Shown here in pieces: positions 37,268 through 47,266 of a DNA stretch of 64,000 nt. The stretch is from positions 1 through 64,000 of the forward strand of contig NZ_VTAV01000004.1 in the NCBI RefSeq assembly GCF_008180195.1. The letters run 5' to 3'. This DNA is from Sphingobacterium phlebotomi. Lineage in GTDB: Bacteria > Bacteroidota > Bacteroidia > Sphingobacteriales > Sphingobacteriaceae. The translations under genes and the position numbers were made by a program. The first letter of the stretch is position 1. Each line of letters begins with the position of its first letter. The notes under the pieces are model-generated. The model was not told the origin of the DNA. It worked only from the letters and a program-made list of their open reading frames with translations, and ran no database searches.

Positions 37268-37474
37268 ATGATGTATGTTATTAAAGTTAAAGGTGTCGCC
37301 AAAATTCCCGATTATGTCCAACTACGGGACGAGGCTTTTACCTTACTAGCATATTTCCGAGTAGATAGACCAGACAAATCCCTGGAAAAAATAGGGTTAG
37401 GTGATAAAACCGACTATATTATGCAGATTGTAGCGGAAATGCCTTTCGGCCAAATAAAAAAAATTGATGTATAA
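37268..37474 (+). CDS. Small conserved-looking hypothetical protein upstream of ftsE
   Basis: A 68-residue protein (MYVIKVKGVAKIPDYVQLRD ... PFGQIKKIDV), of mixed alpha/beta character and with no membrane segment. I do not recognise a family with certainty. It ends 6 bp before the FtsE-like ATPase gene, so it is almost surely cotranscribed. Two adjacent ATGs (37268, 37271) are available. A -7-like box, TAACTTTG, ends only 2 bp upstream of the first ATG, which would make the mRNA nearly leaderless. Confidence 0.7.
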   Translation: MMYVIKVKGVAKIPDYVQLRDEAFTLLAYFRVDRPDKSLEKIGLGDKTDYIMQIVAEMPFGQIKKIDV

Positions 37475-37480
37475 AACAGT

Positions 37481-38167
37481 ATGACAACAGCGAACAACAC
37501 AGTTATTAAATTAAAAAACGTAGATATATACCAACAAAAGCATTTGGTGCTTTCCCATGTCAATCTCGATATTAACCAAGGGGAATTCATCTATTTGATT
37601 GGACAATCGGGAACCGGAAAAAGTAGTTTGTTGAAAATAATATATGGCGACCTCTACATCGCCAGCGGCGAGGGAATGGTAGCAGGTTTCGATCTGAAAA
37701 AGCTTCATGAAAACGATGTGCCTTATCTTCGTCGAAAATTGGGCATTGTCTTTCAGGATTTCCATTTGTTAAATGACAGAACGGTAGAGAAGAACCTCGA
37801 ATTTGCCTTGAAAGCTACCGGATGGACAGACAGAGGATTGATAGAAAGCCGTATGTTGGACGTACTGGAAAAAGTAGGTTTGCGATCAAAATTGCGTAAG
37901 ATGCCCCACGAATTGTCTGGCGGTGAGCAACAACGTGTCGTCATTGCCCGAGCATTGTTGAATAATCCGGAAATTATCCTTGCCGATGAACCGACGGGAA
38001 ATCTTGATCCCGCTACTTCCGAAGAAATCGTGCTTTTGTTGAGGGATATTGCTGCGTCCGGTACAGCTGTATTGATGGCCACTCACGATTACCAGATTAT
38101 CAAAAATATGCCTGCACGCATTATTAAAACGGCGGACACTGCGTTATATGATGACGCAACGATATAA
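37481..38167 (+). CDS. ftsE: FtsE-like ABC transporter ATP-binding protein
   Basis: A 228-residue cytoplasmic ABC ATPase. Walker A is GQSGTGKSS, the signature is [15 protein letters not shown], Walker B is [12 protein letters not shown] and the switch histidine is in [29 protein letters not shown] and the overall length match FtsE, which works with the membrane protein FtsX to activate peptidoglycan hydrolases at division. No ftsX gene is adjacent, so the assignment rests on sequence resemblance; a LolD-like or other small exporter ATPase is the alternative. Confidence 0.85.
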   Translation: MTTANNTVIKLKNVDIYQQKHLVLSHVNLDINQGEFIYLIGQSGTGKSSLLKIIYGDLYIASGEGMVAGFDLKKLHENDVPYLRRKLGIVFQDFHLLNDRTVEKNLEFALKATGWTDRGLIESRMLDVLEKVGLRSKLRKMPHELSGGEQQRVVIARALLNNPEIILADEPTGNLDPATSEEIVLLLRDIAASGTAVLMATHDYQIIKNMPARIIKTADTALYDDATI

Positions 38168-38190
38168 TCGAGGCACTGACAGAACATCAA

Positions 38191-38244
38191 AAAACCGACA
38201 TTTTGGTAGTTTATTTTAAGATAGACTGACAGGGTGTCGGTTTT
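38191..38244 (+). terminator. Long-arm inverted repeat downstream of ftsE, possible terminator or enhancer
   Basis: AAAACCGACA and TGTCGGTTTT are perfect 10 bp complements separated by 34 nt, with a short T run included in the right arm. The wide loop makes it a weak terminator. The segment also contains one of two ACTGACAG repeats (38175-38182 and 38225-38232), so it may instead be a regulatory region for grpE. Confidence 0.4.
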
Positions 38245-38251
38245 ATTTGTG

Positions 38252-38274
38252 TTGGCAATATTATTGAGTGCCAA
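38252..38274 (+). promoter_or_regulatory. Sigma-54-like promoter / inverted repeat upstream of grpE
   Basis: TTGGCAATATTATTGA has the -24 TTGGCA and -12 TTG spacing of RpoN promoters, with A in place of the usual C after TTG. It overlaps an inverted repeat GTTGGCA-N11-TGCCAAC. The right half, GAGTGCCAA, also resembles half a CIRCE element, but the CIRCE spacing does not fit. The start site would be about 30 nt before the grpE ATG. Confidence 0.45.
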
Positions 38275-38307
38275 CAAAGGATATTAATGTAGGCTATAAT
38301 ATTAGAT

Positions 38308-38850
38308 ATGATGAACGAACAGGAAAACAATATTCAAGACGAAAATTTAGCGTCTGTTGACCCAACTTCGGAAGAAAGCACAGACCAATCTGAAGAAACA
38401 ATTGAAGAGCGTTTACAACAAGAATTAGCAAATGCGAACGACAAATATGCGCGTCTGTTTGCTGAATTCGACAATTATAAAAAAAGAACGTCCAAAGAAC
38501 GAGTAGAACTTATACAGTCTGCAAGCAAAGACGTTTTAGCTAAACTTTTACCTATTCTAGACGATTTCGACCGTGCACTAGATGCTATGCAAACAGCACA
38601 AGATATAGAGTCGGTAAAACAGGGCATTGATTTGGTAAATCAAAAATTTAAAAGAACGTTGGCAAATGAGGGATTAAAAGAAATGGAAAATCTTATCGGT
38701 CAGCCTTTTGATGCTGAGTATCAAGAAGCAATCACTGCCATCCCTGCACCGTCAGAAGAATTGAAAAATAAAGTTATAGATGTAGTGGAAAAAGGTTACT
38801 TTCTCAACGATAAAGTAATTCGTTTTGCGAAGGTGGTAATAGGTCAATAA
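38308..38850 (+). CDS. grpE: Nucleotide exchange factor GrpE
   Basis: A 180-residue co-chaperone that releases ADP from DnaK. The N-terminal ~35 residues are acidic and disordered, followed by a long coiled coil ([31 protein letters not shown] region) and the C-terminal beta domain ([39 protein letters not shown] region). It ends 4 bp before dnaJ, so the two form an operon; dnaK is not in the window. The start may be either of two adjacent ATGs (38308, 38311). Confidence 0.96.
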   Translation: MMNEQENNIQDENLASVDPTSEESTDQSEETIEERLQQELANANDKYARLFAEFDNYKKRTSKERVELIQSASKDVLAKLLPILDDFDRALDAMQTAQDIESVKQGIDLVNQKFKRTLANEGLKEMENLIGQPFDAEYQEAITAIPAPSEELKNKVIDVVEKGYFLNDKVIRFAKVVIGQ

Positions 38851-38854
38851 GAAG

Positions 38855-40003
38855 ATGGCTAAGAGAGATTATTACGATATATTAGGGGTTTCGAAGTCTG
38901 CGGATACGTCCGAAATTAAGTCTGCATATCGCAAACTGGCAATAAAGTATCACCCCGATAAAAACCCAGACGACAAAGAAGCAGAAGAGAAATTTAAAGA
39001 AGCAGCGGAAGCGTATGAGGTATTAAGCAACCCAGAGAAACGACAACGGTATGATCAGTTTGGTCATGCTGGAAATTCGGCTTCCGGTTTTGGCGGTGGC
39101 GGCATGAATATGGAAGATATATTCAGTCAGTTTGGTGATATTTTTGGTGGTGGACATCCCTTCGAGAGCTTTTTCGGTGGAGGTGGCCGCAGTGGAGGTG
39201 GCAGACGCGTGCAACGGGGTACCAATCTTCGTATCAAAGTAAAACTGACTTTAGACGAAATTGCCAAAGGTGTAGAGAAGAAAGTTAAAGTAAACAAACA
39301 GGTACAATGCCATACTTGTGGTGGCACTGGAGCAAAAGATAAATCGTCTTACCATACGTGTAAGACCTGTGGCGGTGCGGGATCCGTAAGGCGGGTAACC
39401 AATACCATTTTAGGACAAATGCAAACAACAAGCACCTGTCCTACTTGTAATGGTGAAGGCGTTGAAATCACATCCAAATGTACCACTTGTCGTGGTGAAG
39501 GGTTAGAAAGAGGAGAAGAAACAATTGCTATCAATATCCCTGCAGGTGTAAGTGAGGGCATGCAACTATCTATGAGTGGAAAAGGAAATGCCGCGCCAAG
39601 AGGTGGTATTCCCGGAGACTTAATCATCCTCATTGAAGAGATACCACACGAAACATTGAAACGAGACGGCATCAATGTCATCTACGATTTATATATCAAT
39701 TTTGCAGATGCCGCTCTCGGTACCAGCGTTGAAATCCCAACTATTGACGGAAAAGCAAAAATAAAAATTGACCCAGGAACACAAGGCGGAAAAATCCTAC
39801 GTTTAAAAGGAAAAGGTGTGCCGGAAGTAAATTCTTATCACAAAGGAGATCAGCTGGTATATGTTAACGTATGGACGCCTAAAGCGGTATCACCAGAAGA
39901 GCGTTCTGTTTTGGAAAAATTAAAGGCTTCGGCAAACTTTAAACCTCAACCAGGTAAAAGCGAAAAATCATTCTTCGAACGCATTAAAGAATATTTTGAA
40001 TAA
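38855..40003 (+). CDS. dnaJ: Chaperone protein DnaJ
   Basis: A 382-residue class I Hsp40. The J domain (residues 4-67) contains the HPD motif in YHPDKNPDD, which stimulates DnaK ATPase. A Gly/Phe-rich stretch ([20 protein letters not shown]) follows. All four zinc-finger repeats are present: [32 protein letters not shown]. The C-terminal substrate-binding domain ([20 protein letters not shown]) completes the protein. A strong terminator follows the stop codon. Confidence 0.97.
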   Translation: MAKRDYYDILGVSKSADTSEIKSAYRKLAIKYHPDKNPDDKEAEEKFKEAAEAYEVLSNPEKRQRYDQFGHAGNSASGFGGGGMNMEDIFSQFGDIFGGGHPFESFFGGGGRSGGGRRVQRGTNLRIKVKLTLDEIAKGVEKKVKVNKQVQCHTCGGTGAKDKSSYHTCKTCGGAGSVRRVTNTILGQMQTTSTCPTCNGEGVEITSKCTTCRGEGLERGEETIAINIPAGVSEGMQLSMSGKGNAAPRGGIPGDLIILIEEIPHETLKRDGINVIYDLYINFADAALGTSVEIPTIDGKAKIKIDPGTQGGKILRLKGKGVPEVNSYHKGDQLVYVNVWTPKAVSPEERSVLEKLKASANFKPQPGKSEKSFFERIKEYFE

Positions 40004-40024
40004 ATAAGTTTTCATTTTATTGAT

Positions 40025-40054
40025 AAAACCTCGGGAGGAATTCCGAGGTTTTTC
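40025..40054 (+). terminator. Rho-independent terminator of grpE-dnaJ
   Basis: AAAACCTCGG-gaggaatt-CCGAGGTTTT is a perfect 10 bp stem with an 8 nt loop, continuing into TTTTTC. It lies 22 bp after the dnaJ stop. Confidence 0.9.
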
Positions 40055-40141
40055 TTTATATAATAATACAAAATCGAAATAGGGTTGTTAAGAACTGGAA
40101 CAAAAACGTGCGCCGATTGTTCAAAATACAAAGTATTATCT

Positions 40142-40885
40142 ATGATAACAACCCAAAAGCAGAAGCAAGAGTCGGAAGCATTCTATCGAGATTCGCTCCA
40201 ATTACTACTTAACAGTGAATGCGAATTTATGTTAGGTGGAGCTTTTGCTATGTTCCACTACACGGGGATATTCCGAGATACTAAAGATTTAGATATCTTT
40301 TGCAAGAGTAGCGAATACCCCAAAATATTGAAATATTTTGCTGCTCAAGGTTACGAAACCCAATTAACCGATGCCCGCTGGCTTGCAAAAGTTTTTCATG
40401 GAGAATATTTCATCGATATTATTTTTGATACCGTTAATAATATTTGTACCGTAGATGATTCCTGGCACCAACGAGCATCTAAGGGTACATTTGCTGGTAT
40501 CCCTGTGCAATTTATACCGGTGGAGGAACTTATTTGGTGTAAAATATATGTGCAAAACCGAGAACGGAACGATAATGCTGACATCAACCATATCCTTTTA
40601 AAATACGGTAAAAACGTAAATTGGGAATTATTACTACAACGCTTAAGCCCACACTGGCACTTGTTATTGGCGCAGATTCTAACCTTCCAATTTGTCTACC
40701 CCGCCGATTATCGAGACATCATCCCTAAGTGGCTTTTCGATGAACTTATGGCTCGCGCAGCTGAGCAATATGATCTCCCGTCTCCATTAGAAAAGGTATG
40801 TCGAGGTCCTTTAATTGATCAGACCCAGTACGAAGTCGATATAAAAGAGTGGGATTACAAGTCTTATACAATAACAACAATTTAA
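40142..40885 (+). CDS. Nucleotidyltransferase-like protein
   Basis: A soluble protein of about 247 residues. The segment EFMLGGAFAMFHYTGIFRDTKDLDIF has the GG...TKDLDI pattern of the nucleotidyltransferase superfamily; the two acidic residues DLD would bind metal. A third acidic residue may lie in YFIDIIFD. No helicase, kinase or antitoxin neighbour is evident. The ATG at 40142 is used because the longer frame begins with TTG. It ends 4 bp before the metallophosphoesterase gene, so the two are cotranscribed and may act on the same nucleotide or RNA. The true substrate is unknown; an AbiEii-type toxin-like role cannot be excluded. Confidence 0.75.
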   Translation: MITTQKQKQESEAFYRDSLQLLLNSECEFMLGGAFAMFHYTGIFRDTKDLDIFCKSSEYPKILKYFAAQGYETQLTDARWLAKVFHGEYFIDIIFDTVNNICTVDDSWHQRASKGTFAGIPVQFIPVEELIWCKIYVQNRERNDNADINHILLKYGKNVNWELLLQRLSPHWHLLLAQILTFQFVYPADYRDIIPKWLFDELMARAAEQYDLPSPLEKVCRGPLIDQTQYEVDIKEWDYKSYTITTI

Positions 40886-40889
40886 TAGC

Positions 40890-41627
40890 ATGACTAGGAA
40901 AAAGAAAACGAAAATTGCCGCCATGGCTGATATTCACACCAAAATAACCGACCAGGGCAGTTTGCGCTCGACCTTTGAACAAGTGTCTGAAGACGCCGAT
41001 GTATTGGTTATTTGTGGTGATTTGACAGATACGGGAGATGAGGACGAAGCAAAGATTCTAGGCGAACAATTGGATATCTTAAAAATTCCTGTAATCGGTG
41101 TTTTAGGAAACCATGATTATGAAAAGGGACGACAAAAGATTATTAAACAAATTTTTTCGGAACATAATATGATTATTTTAGATGGCGAATCCACGGTCGT
41201 CGAGAACGTGGGCTTTGCCGGTGTAAAAGGATTTGGTGGAGGGTTTGATCAATATATGCTTTCCATATTTGGGGAAGAGATGATGAAGCAATATGTACAT
41301 GAGGTTGTTAACGAATCGTTGCAATTAGATCGTGCTCTTACACGGCTGGAACAAGAGTGTCCGGAGTTGCCAAAAGTAGCGCTTTTACATTATGCTCCTA
41401 TTAAAGAGACAATTGAGGGTGAACCGGAACAGTTATTTCCATTTTTAGGATCCTCCCATCTTGTAGAGCCCCTTATCCGGCGTCAAGTTTCTGCAGCTTT
41501 TCACGGGCATGCGCACGCGGGCAAACTCCAAGGTGCCACCACAACCAAAATACCTGTATACAACGTTGCCCTCCCGGTGTTAAGGAAAGAATATTCGAAT
41601 GCTTCTTATTTCCTCGTTGATGTATAG
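40890..41627 (+). CDS. Cytoplasmic calcineurin-like metallophosphoesterase
   Basis: A 245-residue phosphoesterase with no signal peptide. All metal-binding motifs are seen: MADIHTK (DxH), ICGDLTDTGD, LGNHDYEKG, LLHYAP and FHGHAHAG. The insert GVKGFGGGFDQYMLSIFGEE between motifs may form the substrate pocket. It is translationally close to the upstream nucleotidyltransferase-like gene, suggesting opposing or sequential reactions on nucleotidyl or phosphate groups. The substrate is not predictable. Confidence 0.85.
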   Translation: MTRKKKTKIAAMADIHTKITDQGSLRSTFEQVSEDADVLVICGDLTDTGDEDEAKILGEQLDILKIPVIGVLGNHDYEKGRQKIIKQIFSEHNMIILDGESTVVENVGFAGVKGFGGGFDQYMLSIFGEEMMKQYVHEVVNESLQLDRALTRLEQECPELPKVALLHYAPIKETIEGEPEQLFPFLGSSHLVEPLIRRQVSAAFHGHAHAGKLQGATTTKIPVYNVALPVLRKEYSNASYFLVDV

Positions 41628-41822
41628 GCGATCGTGCACACACAATTCTGCCATTCTAGCACTGCCAATTTAACTCCCCTTCTGCCAAATTGCCTATTTT
41701 AATTAGCTCCTATAAATCTACATGCTTTTCTTATCCAAAACTTAATGATTAATTTAATTTAAAAACCGTATAAACCAACCATTTACTCAAACAAACAATA
41801 TAATGACAATTATAGCGTTACG

Positions 41823-41838
41823 ATGGCACAAGTATTGA
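41823..41838 (+). promoter_or_regulatory. Sigma-54-like promoter upstream of the barrel protein gene
   Basis: ATGGCACAAGTATTGA carries TGGCAC, 5 nt, then TTGA, with the same GG-to-G distance (12) as the site in front of grpE and the same A in place of the usual C. It is 59 bp upstream of the start codon. The 270 bp intergenic region holds no gene that I can see; it also has two CTGCCAA repeats near 41650-41690. Confidence 0.45.
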
Positions 41839-41897
41839 ATAAACTGAACTAAATTGACAAAAAGTCAAACTAAAAGAACAAATTAAATTAAAGTAAC

Positions 41898-42497
41898 ATG
41901 AAAAAGTTTTACTTAACATTAGCAGCCGTAGCGGCGTTAACATTTGCTTCACAAGCACAAACTGAAAAAGGTAAATTTGTTGTGGGTGGAGGATTAGGAT
42001 TCGATACTGAATCAGTAAAAGACACCGATGTGAAGTATAATTCGTTTAACATTATGCCGTCTGCAGGTTATTTCGTATCCGACAACATTGCTGTAGGAGT
42101 CGGTTTAGGTTATCAATGGAACAAAAGTGAATACGATGCAGAAGCGAGTATAACAGAACAAGCAAAAAGTTCTTTTACTGTTGCTCCTTTTGGTAGATGG
42201 TATTCAGCTAATGGTCCGGTGAGATTCTTCGGACAGCTTTCGGTTCCAATGTCTTGGGGGAATCAAAAAGTCAATGATGAAAAAACTGCCGATATTAGTA
42301 ACTACGGTGTAGAATTGGCTCCAGGTATCGCGTATTTCCCTACATCAAAAATTGGATTAGAATTTAAAGTGAGAGGTTTGTATTACAATGCTCGTACGAG
42401 CGATCCTGTAGGCGACGCTCCTAAAACCACCGTCAACACTTTTGGTTTAAACGCCAATTCACTGGCTCCAACAGTAGGTGTACAGTTTTATTTCTAA
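41898..42497 (+). CDS. Small outer-membrane beta-barrel protein
   Basis: A 199-residue protein with a clear signal peptide (MKKFYLTLAAVAALTFASQA, cut before QTEKG). The remainder alternates aromatic and polar residues as in an eight-stranded OmpA/OmpX-like barrel (FVVGGGLGFDTES, NIAVGVGLGYQWN, FTVAPFGRWYS, GVELAPGIAYFP) and ends in aromatic YF, the usual barrel-assembly signal. The function is structural or unknown. It is a single-gene unit, flanked by a candidate sigma-54 promoter and a terminator. Confidence 0.85.
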   Translation: MKKFYLTLAAVAALTFASQAQTEKGKFVVGGGLGFDTESVKDTDVKYNSFNIMPSAGYFVSDNIAVGVGLGYQWNKSEYDAEASITEQAKSSFTVAPFGRWYSANGPVRFFGQLSVPMSWGNQKVNDEKTADISNYGVELAPGIAYFPTSKIGLEFKVRGLYYNARTSDPVGDAPKTTVNTFGLNANSLAPTVGVQFYF

Positions 42498-42529
42498 TAC
42501 AAATCATTAATACCACAATAACACCATTG

Positions 42530-42560
42530 AAAAAGCCGGTTTATATGAACCGGCTTTTTT
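42530..42560. terminator. Bidirectional terminator between the barrel gene and icd
   Basis: AAAAAGCCGGTT-tatatg-AACCGGCTTTTT forms a perfect stem of about 12 bp with A and T runs on both sides. It serves the convergent barrel gene (plus) and isocitrate dehydrogenase gene (minus). Confidence 0.9.
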
Positions 42561-42587
42561 GTTATTATATATTTTGAATATGACGTA

Positions 42588-44810
<2,223 letters not shown>

Positions 44811-44956
44811 CTATTCAATATTCTTAATATGCGATGAAAGATGCTAACGTATGCTTGTGGTACGTTTATCTTAAAAATTCGTCTAAAGATACAGATTTGA
44901 ACGCAAAATTGAAAGCGTATATCACATGTGATTTTATAAATCCTTCGTTCTTGGCA

Positions 44957-45946
44957 TTACCCCACCTCTTGCCTTTGACGCACGAAAATCAAGCGTCCTT
45001 TATATACCAAGTACTCTAATTGTACCGACGTCCATAACGGATCTAGAAATCCCTGATGTGCCGGAGAGAGATTGTTCTGGATTCTGTGCAACCCACCCGC
45101 TAACCTGATCCAACCGTCTAATATGGTGGTTTGTCCTCCTTGCCAGGTCCGGGTTAAATACCATTCATTAGAAATGCCCCTATAAACTTGCACTTGCACA
45201 GAGGGATGGTGTTTATCCATTAATGCCCGTATCCTAGATAAGTTAATCAATACATGTATCCCCATCATCAGCAGCACAACACCGTTAAATATAATGAACA
45301 TCAATCCATACGTGTCCCATCCTCCCCCTATCTTACGTTCAATAAGCCATTGGGTAATCAACAGTATTATCGAAACCACCAAACCCAACCAGCCAAAGAA
45401 TTTCAATCCCCCCCATTGTGATTGCGAAATCACACGCCAATCCTCTATACCAACGGCTCTAGTTGTGGTTTCGCTATCGAGCGCTGGATAAATAGCTCCC
45501 GCGATAAGTTTGCCGGGCAAAATATACAGCTTAACTGCTTGGCCTGATGTGGTGATAACGTCTTTGATATACGTATTCTGGAAGGCCGTAAAACCAGAAA
45601 AAATTAATGTGCCATCAACATAGGATCCATCTATTATGTATCGTACACGTTTGTCTCCCAAGCACTGAATCCCGTCCAACGTACCACTCAACACTGAAAA
45701 ATCCCCGCGCTCGAGACTGTTATCCAGCACTCGCTTCTTGTTACGGTGATAGATGGCGAAGTAACCCGATATACAAAAAAAAACGAACCAGATCATATTC
45801 AGGAAGAGCTGCACAACAATATGTTCTTCTATTAAAACCCATACCACCAAGAGCATGATGATAAAAAGTAAACATGTTGCAACCATAAGGGTGTAAAAAA
45901 ATCGTTGATGGTAGCCTCGTCGTTCTTCTATCGTGATACGGATCAT
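44957..45946 (-). CDS. Integral membrane protein of unknown function
   Basis: A protein of about 329 residues that I do not recognise. Four hydrophobic segments stand out: two close together near the N-terminus (FFYTLMVATCLLFIIMLLVV, VVQLFLNMIWFVFFCISGYF) and two in the middle (FGWLGLVVSIILLITQWLI, YGLMFIIFNGVVLLMMGIHV). Between the pairs is a soluble beta-rich region of about 120 residues (FSVLSGTLDGIQCLGDKRVR). The C-terminal ~100 residues are also soluble. An in-frame ATG at 45979 would add 11 residues. It lies downstream of the reductase gene in the same direction, 164 bp from the ATG chosen here. Confidence 0.7.
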   Translation of the reverse strand: MIRITIEERRGYHQRFFYTLMVATCLLFIIMLLVVWVLIEEHIVVQLFLNMIWFVFFCISGYFAIYHRNKKRVLDNSLERGDFSVLSGTLDGIQCLGDKRVRYIIDGSYVDGTLIFSGFTAFQNTYIKDVITTSGQAVKLYILPGKLIAGAIYPALDSETTTRAVGIEDWRVISQSQWGGLKFFGWLGLVVSIILLITQWLIERKIGGGWDTYGLMFIIFNGVVLLMMGIHVLINLSRIRALMDKHHPSVQVQVYRGISNEWYLTRTWQGGQTTILDGWIRLAGGLHRIQNNLSPAHQGFLDPLWTSVQLEYLVYKGRLIFVRQRQEVG

Positions 45947-46110
45947 CGGAGGTAATGTTGATAATGACTTCGTAATCATATATGGTCCCTGTTTTTCAAG
46001 ATTATCTTAAACAAAAATCAATCTCTTTCACGTTTTTACAAATCCCTAAAAACCGGTATTTTACCAGATAAGTATGAGGTGCAACTTGTTTTCGTAAAAG
46101 ATGATAGATC

Positions 46111-47154
46111 TCACAAAACCTCTATCACCGTTCCGTCTTCCAACGGATGTGATACGCAGATTAGACATCGTCCATTTTCCACTTCCCTATCCGTTAGCAC
46201 CTCGTTGTAATCCATACGTACACTGCCCGCCGTACATTGGGATATGCAGGTGCTACACATGCCGGATTTGCAGGAATACGGCAATTTGATTTTATGCTCC
46301 AATCCTACATCTAAAACCGTTTTGTTGTATGGAATAGTTAAATTGTATTCCTCTCCCTGGAAACGAAGTTTGATATCATAAGGAGTCATATCCACAGGTT
46401 CCTCTTCCTTTTCATCATCATCTTCCTCTTCTTCGGGGAAATGAAATGTTTCCTTCTTTATGTGTTTATCAGGAAATCCCATGCCCAATAAGGTAAACCG
46501 TACTAAATCCATATAGAACACCGGGCCACAAGTAAAAAACCACACATTATCATGCTCCGGCATTTGTTCCTGCACAATACGAATAAGATACTCCCTATTT
46601 AGTCGTGCAAGCAGAAGGTTTTTTGAACTGGAAAATATCCACACGATTTCCAACCGGTTGGCATACCGATTTTGCCATTCCAGCAATTCCTCGTAAAAAA
46701 CCGTACGCTCAATCGATCTATTACTGTACACAAGGACAACTTTTGTTCTATCTTCTGCAACCAGTGCCGTCTTCAAAATAGAATAAAGTGGCGTTATTCC
46801 GACGCCAGCGGCAAAAAGAAACAACGTGCGTTCGCGTCCCCTTTGAGGTTCATAATAGAACAACCCTTGCGGTTCCAATACATCAATAATATCACCTACC
46901 CTTGTTTGATGATGTAATAAGCGGGAAATCTCTCCATTATCCACTCTCTTTACCGTGATGGCAAGCGGTTCGTCCATGTGGGGTGAGCTGCTAAAAGAAT
47001 AAGATCTCCTCACCTCTCTTTCTCCAAACGTAAAAGAGAGAGTTAAAAATTGTCCTGCCTTGGGTTTTGGATAAATGCCGGATAGGTCTTTAAATATTAA
47101 TGTAATGGTATCATTGGGTTGATATATAATATTAGAAATCTCAAATTTATACAT
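46111..47154 (-). CDS. Ferredoxin-NADP reductase-type flavoprotein with C-terminal 2Fe-2S domain (PaaE-like)
   Basis: A 347-residue electron-transfer protein. The order is FAD-binding barrel (RRSYSFSSSP), NAD(P)-binding domain (LFLFAAGVGITPLYSIL, VVLVYSNRS), then a plant-type ferredoxin domain with CKSGMCSTC and a distal Cys (ENGRCLICVSHP) that together hold a [2Fe-2S] cluster. This is the arrangement of PaaE and HCP reductases, which feed electrons to an oxygenase. No oxygenase gene is adjacent. Odd: the linker between reductase and ferredoxin is a very acidic run (FPEEEEDDDEKEEEPVD), longer and more charged than usual. Confidence 0.9.
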   Translation of the reverse strand: MYKFEISNIIYQPNDTITLIFKDLSGIYPKPKAGQFLTLSFTFGEREVRRSYSFSSSPHMDEPLAITVKRVDNGEISRLLHHQTRVGDIIDVLEPQGLFYYEPQRGRERTLFLFAAGVGITPLYSILKTALVAEDRTKVVLVYSNRSIERTVFYEELLEWQNRYANRLEIVWIFSSSKNLLLARLNREYLIRIVQEQMPEHDNVWFFTCGPVFYMDLVRFTLLGMGFPDKHIKKETFHFPEEEEDDDEKEEEPVDMTPYDIKLRFQGEEYNLTIPYNKTVLDVGLEHKIKLPYSCKSGMCSTCISQCTAGSVRMDYNEVLTDREVENGRCLICVSHPLEDGTVIEVL

Positions 47155-47211
47155 GTTATAAAAGTAGCTTAATTATTGAAATTAGGCAAATAGATAGCTT
47201 CTATAGGATAT

Positions 47212-47241
47212 AAAAAATCCCGACAATAGCTTGCCGGGATT
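47212..47241 (-). terminator. Rho-independent terminator of the rimP-nusA-infB operon
   Basis: On the minus strand AATCCCGGCAAGCTATTGTC GGGATT folds into a stem (AATCCCG/CGGGATT, with a CAA/TTG inner stem), followed by TTTTTTA. It is 25 bp after the infB stop. Confidence 0.85.
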
Positions 47242-47266
47242 ATATATTATCAATACGTAAATAGGC

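Noticed and set aside
38252..38274. CIRCE (HrcA) operator before grpE
   Set aside because: The right half GAGTGCCAA is close to GAGTGCTAA, but the left half fits poorly and the spacer would be 5 rather than 9 nt.
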